Part shown: one piece after another, positions 9,596 through 17,306 of the stretch | Position numbering within the stretch: the first letter of the stretch is position 1 | Layout of the letters: each line of letters starts with the position of its first letter | Assembly: GCF_023100905.1 (NCBI RefSeq) | Contig: NZ_CP064687.1 | Span: 186,001-250,000 of the forward strand | DNA from: Bradyrhizobium sp. 4 | Lineage (GTDB): Bacteria; Pseudomonadota; Alphaproteobacteria; Rhizobiales; Xanthobacteraceae | Direction: 5' to 3' | Length of the DNA: 64,000 bases | The notes under the pieces: model-generated | What the model was told of the DNA's origin: nothing | The model's database searches: none | What the model saw: the letters and a program-made list of their open reading frames with translations, nothing else | Made by a program: the position numbers and the translations under genes

Positions 9596-9690
9596 ATGCG
9601 CCAGTACTTTCGGTTAGGTTTAGCGTGGATTGGGGACCAATAGACTGCCCACCGAGACCGATGTCCCGCCAATCCCATCGGGGCTGCTGA
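9592..9690 (+). pseudogene. Truncated first codons of a lost operon gene
   Basis: An ATG overlaps the ATPase stop (ATGA), the same coupling used by the upstream operon genes. It opens a frame starting MNAPVLSVRF that stops after 32 codons. The position suggests a former downstream gene was deleted or replaced after its first codons. The residues are too few to name a family, and a chance ATGA is possible. Confidence 0.3.
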
Positions 9691-10361
9691 TACCTCTTGC
9701 CCGCAAACAGATCGGAGGATCCGTCTCAACCAATAGACGAGAACCCTCCCGATATGGTTGAGCCGGCTCATTGAAGGCGAGTATGCGGGCGGTCCAAGCC
9801 GCACAAGCTTCTCTAGAGTCTATGTTGCTTGCTGATTGCCATGCACGACGATCTGTCCGGGCATCTCACGACTTCTCCACCTGTGACGGGATGGAGTAGG
9901 TGCAGACTCATTTGAACGCCTTCTCCTGACACGATTGCCGTGCAGGGCGGCGACCGCTTCAACGCGAATATTGCTGCGCCCATACCACTTGGCTGCACTA
10001 ACGCCCATCATATCGCCGCTTGGATCGCGCTCCAGAAGCCGTATATCGTATACGGCAACGGAGCACCGATCGCGATGCTCGCCCTGTGCGCCTTAGTGCT
10101 GTTCGTCTCGAACTGGGGTATAAACGCAGCCATCACAGCGCTCGCCAGGCTGTGGCGTCAACCGGGGCCCATTCCAAACTCCGCTTCTTCCAATTGATAC
10201 TTTCCCAATCGCCCGACTTTTTGACTTACCCAACCTTACCCAATCCGAGCCTCAAAGGCCGCTTTCGTTGGATGCGCGAAGATTAGCCTCGGCAACGCCG
10301 CGGCCGCTTGAAGAGGAGGGGGCGCGTGGTTTGCGGGCCAAAGAGCCCATCGGAGGGAATC
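9691..10361 (+). other. Intergenic region upstream of the sugar ABC operon
   Basis: No solid gene was found. A frame from 9940 to 10197 encodes one hydrophobic stretch (PIAMLALCALVLFVSNWGINAAITALARLW), possibly the end of a decayed membrane protein. A perfect 12 bp palindrome, TGAGCCGGCTCA, lies at 9759-9770. The direct-repeat operator candidate at 10226-10243 and the ribosome-binding site of the binding-protein gene (CGGAGGG at 10351) occupy the right end. Confidence 0.45.
10226..10243 (+). promoter_or_regulatory. Direct-repeat operator candidate (TTACCCAA x2, 10 bp apart)
   Basis: Two identical TTACCCAA octamers start at 10226 and 10236, exactly one helical turn apart, 136 bp before the start of the sugar-binding protein gene. 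The same arrangement recurs before the amidase operon (39933) and the Tm-1-like operon (46941). Recurrence in three intergenic promoter regions with constant phasing is what suggests a protein-binding site. A TTGAC directly precedes the first copy here. The cognate regulator is unknown. Confidence 0.6.
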
Positions 10362-11747
10362 ATGCCAAGGACGCTCGCCGCTTTGCGCGGCCATACGGCT
10401 AGTTTTGCAAAAAAAGCTCTCATCTGCTCGACGCTTTTGGCCGGAACGGCCATGGCGTTTTCTCAAGCTAAGGCGGACGACATCAACTGGCGCCAGTTCG
10501 AAGGCACGTCGATCGTCTGGGCCTACGACATTCATCCGTATGCCGACGCGGTCGCGGCCCAGTTGCCGGAATTCGAGAAACTCACCGGCATCAAGGTGAC
10601 GCCCGAACTCTATCCCGACGATGCCTATTGGAATAAGCTGACCATCCAGCTCAGTACAAAATCCCGCAGCTGGGACGTGGTGGGCACGGGCATTCAACCG
10701 GCCTGGGATCTCGCACCGGGCCAGTTGCTCGAGCCGCTCGATCAGTATCTGAACGACGCTAAGCTCACGGCCGCGGGCTACGACTACAAGGATTTCTTCC
10801 CTGCATTGCGGGATGCGCTGACCTGGAAAGTCAAGGAAGGCCAAATCGAGCCGGGAAGCGGGCAGGTGTGGGCGATCCCGCATGGCTTTGAGAACATCCA
10901 GCTGTTCTACCGTAAGGACATACTTGCCAAATACGGCATCGGGGTCCCAACGACTCCGCCGGAGATGTCCGCCGCCTGCGATAAGCTGAAGGCTGCGGAT
11001 CCCGCCATCACCCCTTTGGGCGTGCGCGGCGTGCGCTTTTGGAGCAGCATCCACACAGCTGCCATCTCGATTGCCAGGTCCTATGGCGTGCATGATTTCG
11101 TCGTCCAGGACGGCAAGTTGGAGACAGGGCTGGATTCGCCCGAGTCGATCGCCTTCCACAAAGACTATGTGGACATGATCAAGAAATGCGCGGCGCCGTC
11201 CTTTGCCAATGACAACTGGTACCAGGTCGTTGATGGCATCAATTCAGGGCGCACCGCGATGGCGATTGATTCCAACATGTTCGGGTTTTGGAACGACGTG
11301 GCTGGCAAGCCCGCGTCCGGCAAAATCGCGTTCGCACCCCCATTGCACGCTCCGACTAGCAAGAACTTCGAGTCGAATATCTGGATCTGGTCGCTTGCGA
11401 TGAACGCTGCGTCCCAGAAAAAAGGAGCCGCCTGGCTGTTCATCCAATGGGCGACATCGAAGCAAGTCGAGCTGAACGGCGCCATCGCCGGCAAGCTCGT
11501 CAACTCTCCGCGCGCCTCGACCTGGAGCGACAAGGCCTGGCTCGATTATGCGGCAAAGCCAGAGTTCAACAATTTCGTAGACACGTTTAAAACCGTGCAG
11601 GAACGGGCGCAACTCGCCTTCACAGCCCGCGTCGGCTTTGCCGAAGCAATGAACGCATGGGCCGTAGCCATGCAGAAAATGGTCAACGGAGCCGACGTGA
11701 AGGCGACGCTGGCCGCCCTTGCCTCGGAAATCCGTTCGTCAATGTGA
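10362..11747 (+). CDS. ABC sugar transporter substrate-binding protein, family 1
   Basis: A 461-residue periplasmic binding protein. Its Sec signal peptide runs FAKKALICSTLLAGTAMAFSQAKA-DD. The mature part shows family-1 features: ITGIKVTPE-type motif (LTGIKVTPELYPDDAYWNKLTIQLS), WAIPHGFENIQLFYRKDILAKYGI, and a C-terminal AAWLFIQWATSKQV. These proteins deliver sugars or polyols to MalF/MalG-type permeases. ATG 10362 has CGGAGGG upstream; the longer frame from TTG 10308 would bury the signal peptide. It is the first gene of an operon running to about 17.3 or 19.1 kb. The ligand is not deducible. Confidence 0.92.
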   Translation: MPRTLAALRGHTASFAKKALICSTLLAGTAMAFSQAKADDINWRQFEGTSIVWAYDIHPYADAVAAQLPEFEKLTGIKVTPELYPDDAYWNKLTIQLSTKSRSWDVVGTGIQPAWDLAPGQLLEPLDQYLNDAKLTAAGYDYKDFFPALRDALTWKVKEGQIEPGSGQVWAIPHGFENIQLFYRKDILAKYGIGVPTTPPEMSAACDKLKAADPAITPLGVRGVRFWSSIHTAAISIARSYGVHDFVVQDGKLETGLDSPESIAFHKDYVDMIKKCAAPSFANDNWYQVVDGINSGRTAMAIDSNMFGFWNDVAGKPASGKIAFAPPLHAPTSKNFESNIWIWSLAMNAASQKKGAAWLFIQWATSKQVELNGAIAGKLVNSPRASTWSDKAWLDYAAKPEFNNFVDTFKTVQERAQLAFTARVGFAEAMNAWAVAMQKMVNGADVKATLAALASEIRSSM

Positions 11748-11754
11748 AACAAAC

Positions 11755-11779
11755 GGGGCGGCGAGCTCATCGCCGCCCC
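11755..11779 (+). terminator. Intra-operon hairpin after the binding-protein gene
   Basis: A perfect 10 bp stem (GGGGCGGCGA / TCGCCGCCCC) with a 5-base loop starts eight bases after the binding-protein stop and lacks a T-tract. Hairpins at this position in ABC operons commonly stabilise the binding-protein message or reduce read-through into the permeases, so partial attenuation is more likely than full termination. Confidence 0.7.
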
Positions 11780-11802
11780 ATGCATTTTAGAGATAGACCG
11801 AG

Positions 11803-12765
11803 ATGGACCTTCGAGGATCCGACGGGCTCGTGACGCTGCAGTCTTCAGCCAGCCCACTTGTTGCGTCAAACGATAAGGCGGTCGCGCGCGCCGAGCAGTC
11901 GCATCTTGACTGGTGGAGCATCGCAGCCATAGCGCCAGCGATCACGATATTGCTCGGCTTTCTTTTTCTGTTCTTCTATGGCGTCTTTCAGTCGCTAACG
12001 GATCTCAAGTTCGGTCGGCCGCTGGTCCACTTCGTCGGCCTCAACAACTATGCAGCGCTGATCAAGTCGGATGATTTCTGGAACAGCATTCGGGCCACTC
12101 TTGTCTACGCCGGATCGGCGGTGGTTGCGGAGGCTGCCTTCGGTCTTGCACTTGCAAAATTGTTCGCGACCGAAGTCATCGTTGCACGGCTGATGCGGCC
12201 GGTCATCCTCTTGCCCCTCGTGCTGCCTCCGATGAGCGTAGCGCTCATGTGGACGACGATGATGGACCCGCAAAGCGGAATCCTTAACTATCTGCTCTCG
12301 CTTGCAGGAATCGCCCGCTTTGCATGGATTTCAGATCCCAACACCGCAATGTTTTCGCTCGTCCTGATTGACGTCTGGACCTACACGCCATTCTTTGCGC
12401 TGATCATTTTCGCAGGCCTTCAGGGTATCAATGAAGAAGTCAGGGAGGCCGCGCGTGTCAATGGCGCAAAAGGGTGGGCAACCTTTGTGCATATCGAGTT
12501 GCCGCTGATCGCTCCCTACATTCTGATCGCCGCGGTGTTTCGGCTGATCGAATCGCTCAATCAGTTCGACATCATTTTTGGCACTACGCAAGGCGGGCCT
12601 GGAGATAGCACCTCCGTTCTTTCCGTGCGCGCCTACATTATCGCATTCCAGAATCTCGCCTTCGGGCGTGGTGCAGCCCTCATGGTCGTCAACTGGATGA
12701 TCGTGCTGGTGGGAACGTTCGCCATGGTCAAGCTGTGGCGCGTCGTGCGGCAGCGCGTCAGCTGA
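11803..12765 (+). CDS. ABC sugar permease, MalF/UgpA type
   Basis: A 320-residue inner-membrane permease with about six hydrophobic segments (first: IAAIAPAITILLGFLFLFFYGVF). The coupling loop EEVREAARVNGAKGWATFVHIELPLIAPYI contains the EAA motif with the conserved Gly. It forms a heterodimer with the next gene's product. An N-terminal hydrophilic tail of about 45 residues is normal for the family. Confidence 0.93.
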   Translation: MDLRGSDGLVTLQSSASPLVASNDKAVARAEQSHLDWWSIAAIAPAITILLGFLFLFFYGVFQSLTDLKFGRPLVHFVGLNNYAALIKSDDFWNSIRATLVYAGSAVVAEAAFGLALAKLFATEVIVARLMRPVILLPLVLPPMSVALMWTTMMDPQSGILNYLLSLAGIARFAWISDPNTAMFSLVLIDVWTYTPFFALIIFAGLQGINEEVREAARVNGAKGWATFVHIELPLIAPYILIAAVFRLIESLNQFDIIFGTTQGGPGDSTSVLSVRAYIIAFQNLAFGRGAALMVVNWMIVLVGTFAMVKLWRVVRQRVS

Positions 12766-12775
12766 GGGCCAACGT

Positions 12776-13636
12776 ATGCGACTGAAACGCGCCGCCTCCG
12801 TCAATTTGATCCTGAACCTGCTCGTCGGCATTTGCGCATTGATCCTCGCCTTCCCGCTTGTCTGGATCGTGATGATGTCGCTCAAGCAGCAGGCAGAGGT
12901 CATGACCTGGCCGCCGACCTTCTTGTTCTCGCCGACATTGGAAAACTTTCGCGTCTTGTTTGACGTCGCCCAAGCCGGAGCAACCAGCTACGGCACTATC
13001 AAGATCGATTTCCTGACCCCGATCACGAACAGCGTCGTCATAGCGCTTGGCTCTGTCTTCGTGTCCCTGCTCGTGGGGGTCCCTGCCGGCTACGTGCTGG
13101 CAAGGCGGGACATTCCCCTCAAAGAAGACATTGCCTTCTTCATTCTGGGCTTCCGCTTTGCCCCGGTCCTACTGGTCGTCATCCCCCTGTTCAGCGTTTT
13201 CCAGACGATTGGCCTGTATGACACCTATATCGGCATGATCTGGGTCTACCAGGTCGTCACACTGCCGATGATCGTTTGGCTGAGCCGCTCCTATATCGAA
13301 GATATCCCAAAGGACATCGAAGAGGCGGCTGCCATGGATGGCGCCAAGCCGGTCAGGGTCGTGTTGCACATCGTGCTGCCGCTTTTGAAGCCCGGTCTGA
13401 TAGGGGCCTCTCTGCTCATCTTCCTGCTCGCGTGGCACAATTTTGCGCTCGGCCTGATCCTCTCTTCGACCAAGGCGCCGGTAACCGTCGCTCTGCTCAA
13501 GCTGCTAAACCCGGGCGTGCAATTCTATCCCGTCATGGCGGCAGGATTGGTCGTGACGATGATCATTCCCGTGATCCTGATCGTCATCGGCCAGCGCCAC
13601 CTGGAGCGTGGCCTTACCTTTGGTGCTGTAAAATGA
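12776..13636 (+). CDS. ABC sugar permease, MalG/UgpE type
   Basis: A 286-residue permease. It starts with a basic segment and hydrophobic LILNLLVGICALILAFPLVWIVMMSLK. The MalG-type periplasmic FSPTLENFRVLF segment and the EAA loop IEEAAAMDGAKPVRVVLHIVLPLLKPGLIG are present. It is spaced 10 bp from the MalF-type gene and overlaps the kinase gene by ATGA, so the transporter and catabolic genes are translated together. Confidence 0.93.
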   Translation: MRLKRAASVNLILNLLVGICALILAFPLVWIVMMSLKQQAEVMTWPPTFLFSPTLENFRVLFDVAQAGATSYGTIKIDFLTPITNSVVIALGSVFVSLLVGVPAGYVLARRDIPLKEDIAFFILGFRFAPVLLVVIPLFSVFQTIGLYDTYIGMIWVYQVVTLPMIVWLSRSYIEDIPKDIEEAAAMDGAKPVRVVLHIVLPLLKPGLIGASLLIFLLAWHNFALGLILSSTKAPVTVALLKLLNPGVQFYPVMAAGLVVTMIIPVILIVIGQRHLERGLTFGAVK

Positions 13637-14574
13637 GTGCCAGGCCGTTGATGTTCTTCGGAACGACAAACCTCGATCTCTGCTTCAATGTCGAGCGGCT
13701 GCCAACGCCAGGTGAAAGCCTGATGGGAACGCTGACCCGTCACCCTGGAGGGAAAGGCGCCAATCAGGCTGTGGCCGCGGCTCGGCTTGGCTTGAGACCG
13801 CACTTTTACACGCGCCTTGGCGATGATGATGCGGGTCATTGGCTCCTGCAGTCCCTGACAGAGGCCGGCGTTTGCGCCGACGCGATCAAAATCGCGCCGG
13901 GCGAAGTCTCCGGCTCCGCTCTGGTCATGGTCGGTGACGACGGCACTAACATGATTGTCATAGATCCCGGCGCCAACCTAAACGTCACGCCGCAGATGAT
14001 TGAGAACGCCGCGGAATTCATTCAGCACAATGCGATCGTGGTCGCCGAAATGGGTATGCCGGTCGGAGCGCTCAACAGGCTCTTCGAGCTGAAGCGGGAC
14101 AAGGGCTTCGAGCTGATCTTCAATCCGGCGCCAGTGAGGTCCGGGCTTCCGTCGACAGCGTGGAGCTGTGTCGATTTCGTCACACCGAACCAGACAGAGG
14201 CTTTTGAGCTGACAGGTATCGAGGTCGACGACTTTGAAGGTGCCGCCCACGCTGCGTCCAAGCTTCTTGATCTCGGGCCAGGTGCCGCGCTGATCACCCT
14301 CGGGGCACAGGGCGCCTATTATGCTGATAAGACCCGCTCTTTTGCCCTGCGAGCCTTTCCCGTGAGAGCGGTCGATACTACCGCCGCAGGCGATGCCTTC
14401 AACGGAGCATTCGCCGCATCACTGGCCGAACGGCTGCCCTTGAGAGAAGCAGTTAGGAAAGCGCTGGCGGTAGCCGCGCTCTGTGTGACTAGACGCGGCG
14501 CGCAAAGCTCCATGCCGAGCGCCGAGACCGTTGACGAGTTTCTGAAATCCCAAACGATCCTGGAGTTGGAATGA
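13633..14574 (+). CDS. PfkB-family carbohydrate kinase
   Basis: A 313-residue ribokinase-fold kinase. The N-terminal substrate motif is GGKGANQAVAAARLG (residues 39-53). The C-terminal anion-hole signature is DTTAAGDAFNGAF, with catalytic base D254. It phosphorylates a sugar or sugar alcohol with ATP in the cytoplasm, presumably the one imported by the adjacent ABC system. ATG 13633 overlaps the permease stop; an open frame extending 119 codons upstream is an out-of-phase reading of the permease gene. The substrate is unknown, because ribokinase, fructokinase and KDG kinase relatives are hard to separate by eye. Confidence 0.9.
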   Translation: MSARPLMFFGTTNLDLCFNVERLPTPGESLMGTLTRHPGGKGANQAVAAARLGLRPHFYTRLGDDDAGHWLLQSLTEAGVCADAIKIAPGEVSGSALVMVGDDGTNMIVIDPGANLNVTPQMIENAAEFIQHNAIVVAEMGMPVGALNRLFELKRDKGFELIFNPAPVRSGLPSTAWSCVDFVTPNQTEAFELTGIEVDDFEGAAHAASKLLDLGPGAALITLGAQGAYYADKTRSFALRAFPVRAVDTTAAGDAFNGAFAASLAERLPLREAVRKALAVAALCVTRRGAQSSMPSAETVDEFLKSQTILELE

Positions 14575-15341
14575 CCGAACAGTTCTCAGTTTCAAACAGA
14601 ACGGTGCTCGTGACCGGTGCCGGGGGCGGCATCGGGTCTGCCATCGTGAATGCGTTTCGATCTGGTGGAGCGAATGTCCTTGCCACCGATGCCAACCTGG
14701 AAACTCTCAGGAGCACTCTGGCAAGCCTGCCCCATGGCAACGGCGTACTACCGATGGCGATGGATGTCGCAAGTGAGGACGATGTTAACAGGGTTCTGGA
14801 CGCGGTCGCCAAGCACTTTGGCCGGCTCGATGTGCTGGTTAACAATGCGGGCGTCAAATCTGCCCAACCGCTCCTGAATGGCGATGCGGACAAAATCGAG
14901 CGGACCATCCAGATCAACTCGGTCGCGGTCCTGCGCTGCTCAAAGCTCGCGATCGAGCGCTTCATGAAGGACAAAGGGGGCCGGATCGTCAATATCGGAT
15001 CCTCGCTATCGTCCCAAGGTGCAGTCTTTAACTACCAGGCGGGCGGCGCCGACTATTGTTTGTCGAAAGCAATTGTTCACGACCTCACCAAGCTGCTCGC
15101 CTATGAATGTGCCCCACACAAGATCAATGTGAATGCCATTGCGCCCGGGATCATCGATACACCGATGCATGGGCGCCCGCGCGAGGAAACCGAGGCACGT
15201 CACGGGGGCCGTATCCCGCTCGGACGGGTCGGCGTGCCGGAGGATATCGCAGGTCTTGCTGTTTTTCTTGCAAGTCCTGCAGCTTCCTACATGACCGGGC
15301 AGATCGTACACGTGAATGGCGGGATGCTGATGAATGGCTAG
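14571..15341 (+). CDS. SDR-family NAD(P)-dependent oxidoreductase
   Basis: A classical short-chain dehydrogenase of 256 residues. The cofactor motif TGAGGGIG spans 15-22, NNAG spans 91-94, and the catalytic residues are S144, Y162 and K166 (GADYCLSK). A negative residue near the end of beta-2 (ATDANLE) favours NAD over NADP. The C-terminus YMTGQIVHVNGGMLMNG is typical. In this sugar operon it probably oxidises or reduces a sugar, polyol or sugar acid. It overlaps both neighbours by 4 and 8 bp. Confidence 0.9.
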   Translation: MTEQFSVSNRTVLVTGAGGGIGSAIVNAFRSGGANVLATDANLETLRSTLASLPHGNGVLPMAMDVASEDDVNRVLDAVAKHFGRLDVLVNNAGVKSAQPLLNGDADKIERTIQINSVAVLRCSKLAIERFMKDKGGRIVNIGSSLSSQGAVFNYQAGGADYCLSKAIVHDLTKLLAYECAPHKINVNAIAPGIIDTPMHGRPREETEARHGGRIPLGRVGVPEDIAGLAVFLASPAASYMTGQIVHVNGGMLMNG

Positions 15342-16161
15342 TGTCGCTTCTCCCCCCATTTGGCCGCCAGTGGACGGTATCATTTCGGATCTCGACGGCG
15401 TCGTCTACCGCGGCAACGCGGCTATCGTCGATTCCGTGGAGGCATTTGGACGGTGGCAGGCGGCCGGATTGCCCATCTGCTTCGTGACGAACAACTCGAC
15501 GCACACGCCAGCGGATGTCGTCAGCAAACTGGCAGGCCTTGGGCTTGTTATTGCGCCGAACGACGTGGTCACCAGCGCCATCACCGCCGCCGAGCTCATC
15601 CGCGCTACATACCCGGAATTTGGGCGTATATTCGTCATCGGCGCGCCATCCCTTACGAAAGCCATGACAGACGCGGGGCTCGAGGTGACGGATCGAAAGC
15701 CCGACGCCGTGGTCATGGGGCTCGATCGACAAATTACGCATGAGAAGCTGCGGATTGCGGTCGACGCGATCCTAAATGGAGCAGCCTTTATTGGCACCAA
15801 CCCCGACCTCCTGTTGCCGACGGCAGGTGGGTTCGAGCCCGGGGCAGGAGCTACGATCGCCGCCGTGGCTGCCGCCACGAAAGTGGAGCCTTTGATTGTT
15901 GGTAAGCCGGAGCCGCATATGATCGAGACTGCACTTTCCCGCCTGGGCACGGTACGCAGCGCCACCTTGATGATCGGAGACCAGATTCAGACTGATATTC
16001 AGGCTGGCAAGAGAGCAGGGCTTCCGACCGTGCTGGTCACGACCGGCGTGCCGCCCCGAGATGATCCCTCACTGGTATCGCCCGATTTCATCGTCTCCAG
16101 CCTGTCTGAGGTTGCGATAGCCCGAGCCACCATTGGAAGCCAGCGACCGAGGAGAGCGTGA
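15334..16161 (+). CDS. HAD-IIA family hydrolase (NagD-like phosphatase)
   Basis: A 275-residue haloacid-dehalogenase hydrolase. The nucleophile motif is SDLDGVVYRG (D19, D21). Motif II is FVTNNSTHTP, which with the type-IIA cap defines NagD/phosphoglycolate-phosphatase-like enzymes. The late motif GDQIQTDIQAGKRAG carries the metal-binding aspartates, and KPEPHMIETAL supplies the Lys. It likely dephosphorylates a sugar phosphate produced in this operon. It overlaps the SDR gene by 8 bp and the ATPase gene by a TGATG junction. Confidence 0.9.
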   Translation: MASVASPPIWPPVDGIISDLDGVVYRGNAAIVDSVEAFGRWQAAGLPICFVTNNSTHTPADVVSKLAGLGLVIAPNDVVTSAITAAELIRATYPEFGRIFVIGAPSLTKAMTDAGLEVTDRKPDAVVMGLDRQITHEKLRIAVDAILNGAAFIGTNPDLLLPTAGGFEPGAGATIAAVAAATKVEPLIVGKPEPHMIETALSRLGTVRSATLMIGDQIQTDIQAGKRAGLPTVLVTTGVPPRDDPSLVSPDFIVSSLSEVAIARATIGSQRPRRA

Positions 16162-17273
16162 TGGCCGATGTCCGCCTGGAAGGTATCAATAAGGCCTATG
16201 GGACGATCCAAATCCTGCGGAATGTCGACCTGATCATTGAACATGGCGAATTCGTCGTGTTCGTTGGACCATCGGGTTCAGGCAAGTCGACACTGCTCCG
16301 AATGATCGGAGGGCTCGAGCGTATCAGCGGCGGGCGGCTCTTGATCGACAATGAAGTCGTCAATGACGTTGATGCCGCCGACCGAAACATCGGCATGGTG
16401 TTTCAGAGCTACGCACTCTATCCGCACATGACCGTGCGCGAGAACCTTGCCTTCCCCCTGCGTATGGCCAAAGTTCCGAAGGCCGGGATTGAGGCCAGAG
16501 TCACCGAGACTGCATCACTCTTGCAGATCGATCATCTGCTGGAACGTAAGCCCCGGCAACTTTCAGGCGGACAAAGGCAACGCGTAGCTATTGGGCGTGC
16601 CATTGTACGCGAACCCAAAGTGTTCCTGTTCGACGAGCCGCTGTCGAATCTCGATACTGAGTTGCGGGTGCAGATGCGGGTGCAGATTGCCAAGTTACAC
16701 AAGCAGCTTGGCAACACCATGATCTACGTGACCCACGATCAGGTTGAGGCAATGACAATGGCCGACAAGATCGTCGTACTCAAGGACGGCAATATCGAGC
16801 AAGTGGGCAGTCCGCACGACCTCTATCACAATCCGGCATCTCGCTTTGTCGCCGGGTTCATCGGATCGCCTAAGATGAATTTTCTCAGCGGCCACATCGA
16901 ATCAGCGCACGCGACGGGCATGGGCGTCAAGCTCGATGCAGGCGCGACAATCCTCGTTCCCGTCCAGCCGAACCAGTCGCTTGTCGGCAAGCCGATCACG
17001 GTCGGAATTCGCCCCGATGATTTCTCTCCATCCGCGGCGGAGAAGACCGATATTGGGATCGAGATCGACGTCGATTTCGTCGAGCATCTTGGCAGCGTCA
17101 CCTACATCTACGGCAATGCTGGCAGAGAATCGATGGTTGCCAAGGCACCGAACGCGGCGGCGCCCAGTAGGTCGGGCAAGGTCCGTCTTGCGGCTTCGCC
17201 GGCGGACTGCCACCTCTTCATGATGAACGGAAATGCGCTGCGACGGTTGCATGCGCCGGCAAATTGGAGCTAG
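16161..17273 (+). CDS. ABC sugar transporter ATPase, MalK/UgpC type
   Basis: A 370-residue ATPase. Walker A is GPSGSGKST, the Q-loop is GMVFQSYALYPHM, the signature is LSGGQRQRVAIGRAI, Walker B is VFLFDEPLSNLD and the switch His lies in VTHDQVEAMTM. Residues after about 240 form the TOBE/OB regulatory extension found in MalK/UgpC proteins. It energises the MalF/MalG-type pair encoded upstream. ATG 16161 is preferred; GTG 16158 is an alternative. The ATPase follows the metabolic genes instead of the permeases, an order seen in several rhizobial sugar operons. Confidence 0.94.
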   Translation: MADVRLEGINKAYGTIQILRNVDLIIEHGEFVVFVGPSGSGKSTLLRMIGGLERISGGRLLIDNEVVNDVDAADRNIGMVFQSYALYPHMTVRENLAFPLRMAKVPKAGIEARVTETASLLQIDHLLERKPRQLSGGQRQRVAIGRAIVREPKVFLFDEPLSNLDTELRVQMRVQIAKLHKQLGNTMIYVTHDQVEAMTMADKIVVLKDGNIEQVGSPHDLYHNPASRFVAGFIGSPKMNFLSGHIESAHATGMGVKLDAGATILVPVQPNQSLVGKPITVGIRPDDFSPSAAEKTDIGIEIDVDFVEHLGSVTYIYGNAGRESMVAKAPNAAAPSRSGKVRLAASPADCHLFMMNGNALRRLHAPANWS

Positions 17274-17306
17274 CCTTCCGACCTGCCCTGCAGGAGGCGG
17301 GACGGC

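Noticed and set aside
9759..9770. Perfect palindrome TGAGCCGGCTCA as an operator
   Set aside because: It stands alone, 590 bp from the nearest start codon, and no second copy was found in the window.
10236..11159. 307-codon minus-strand open frame opposite the sugar-binding protein
   Set aside because: It is antisense to a clear gene with a signal peptide and family motifs; composition is His/Arg-rich and unlike a real protein.
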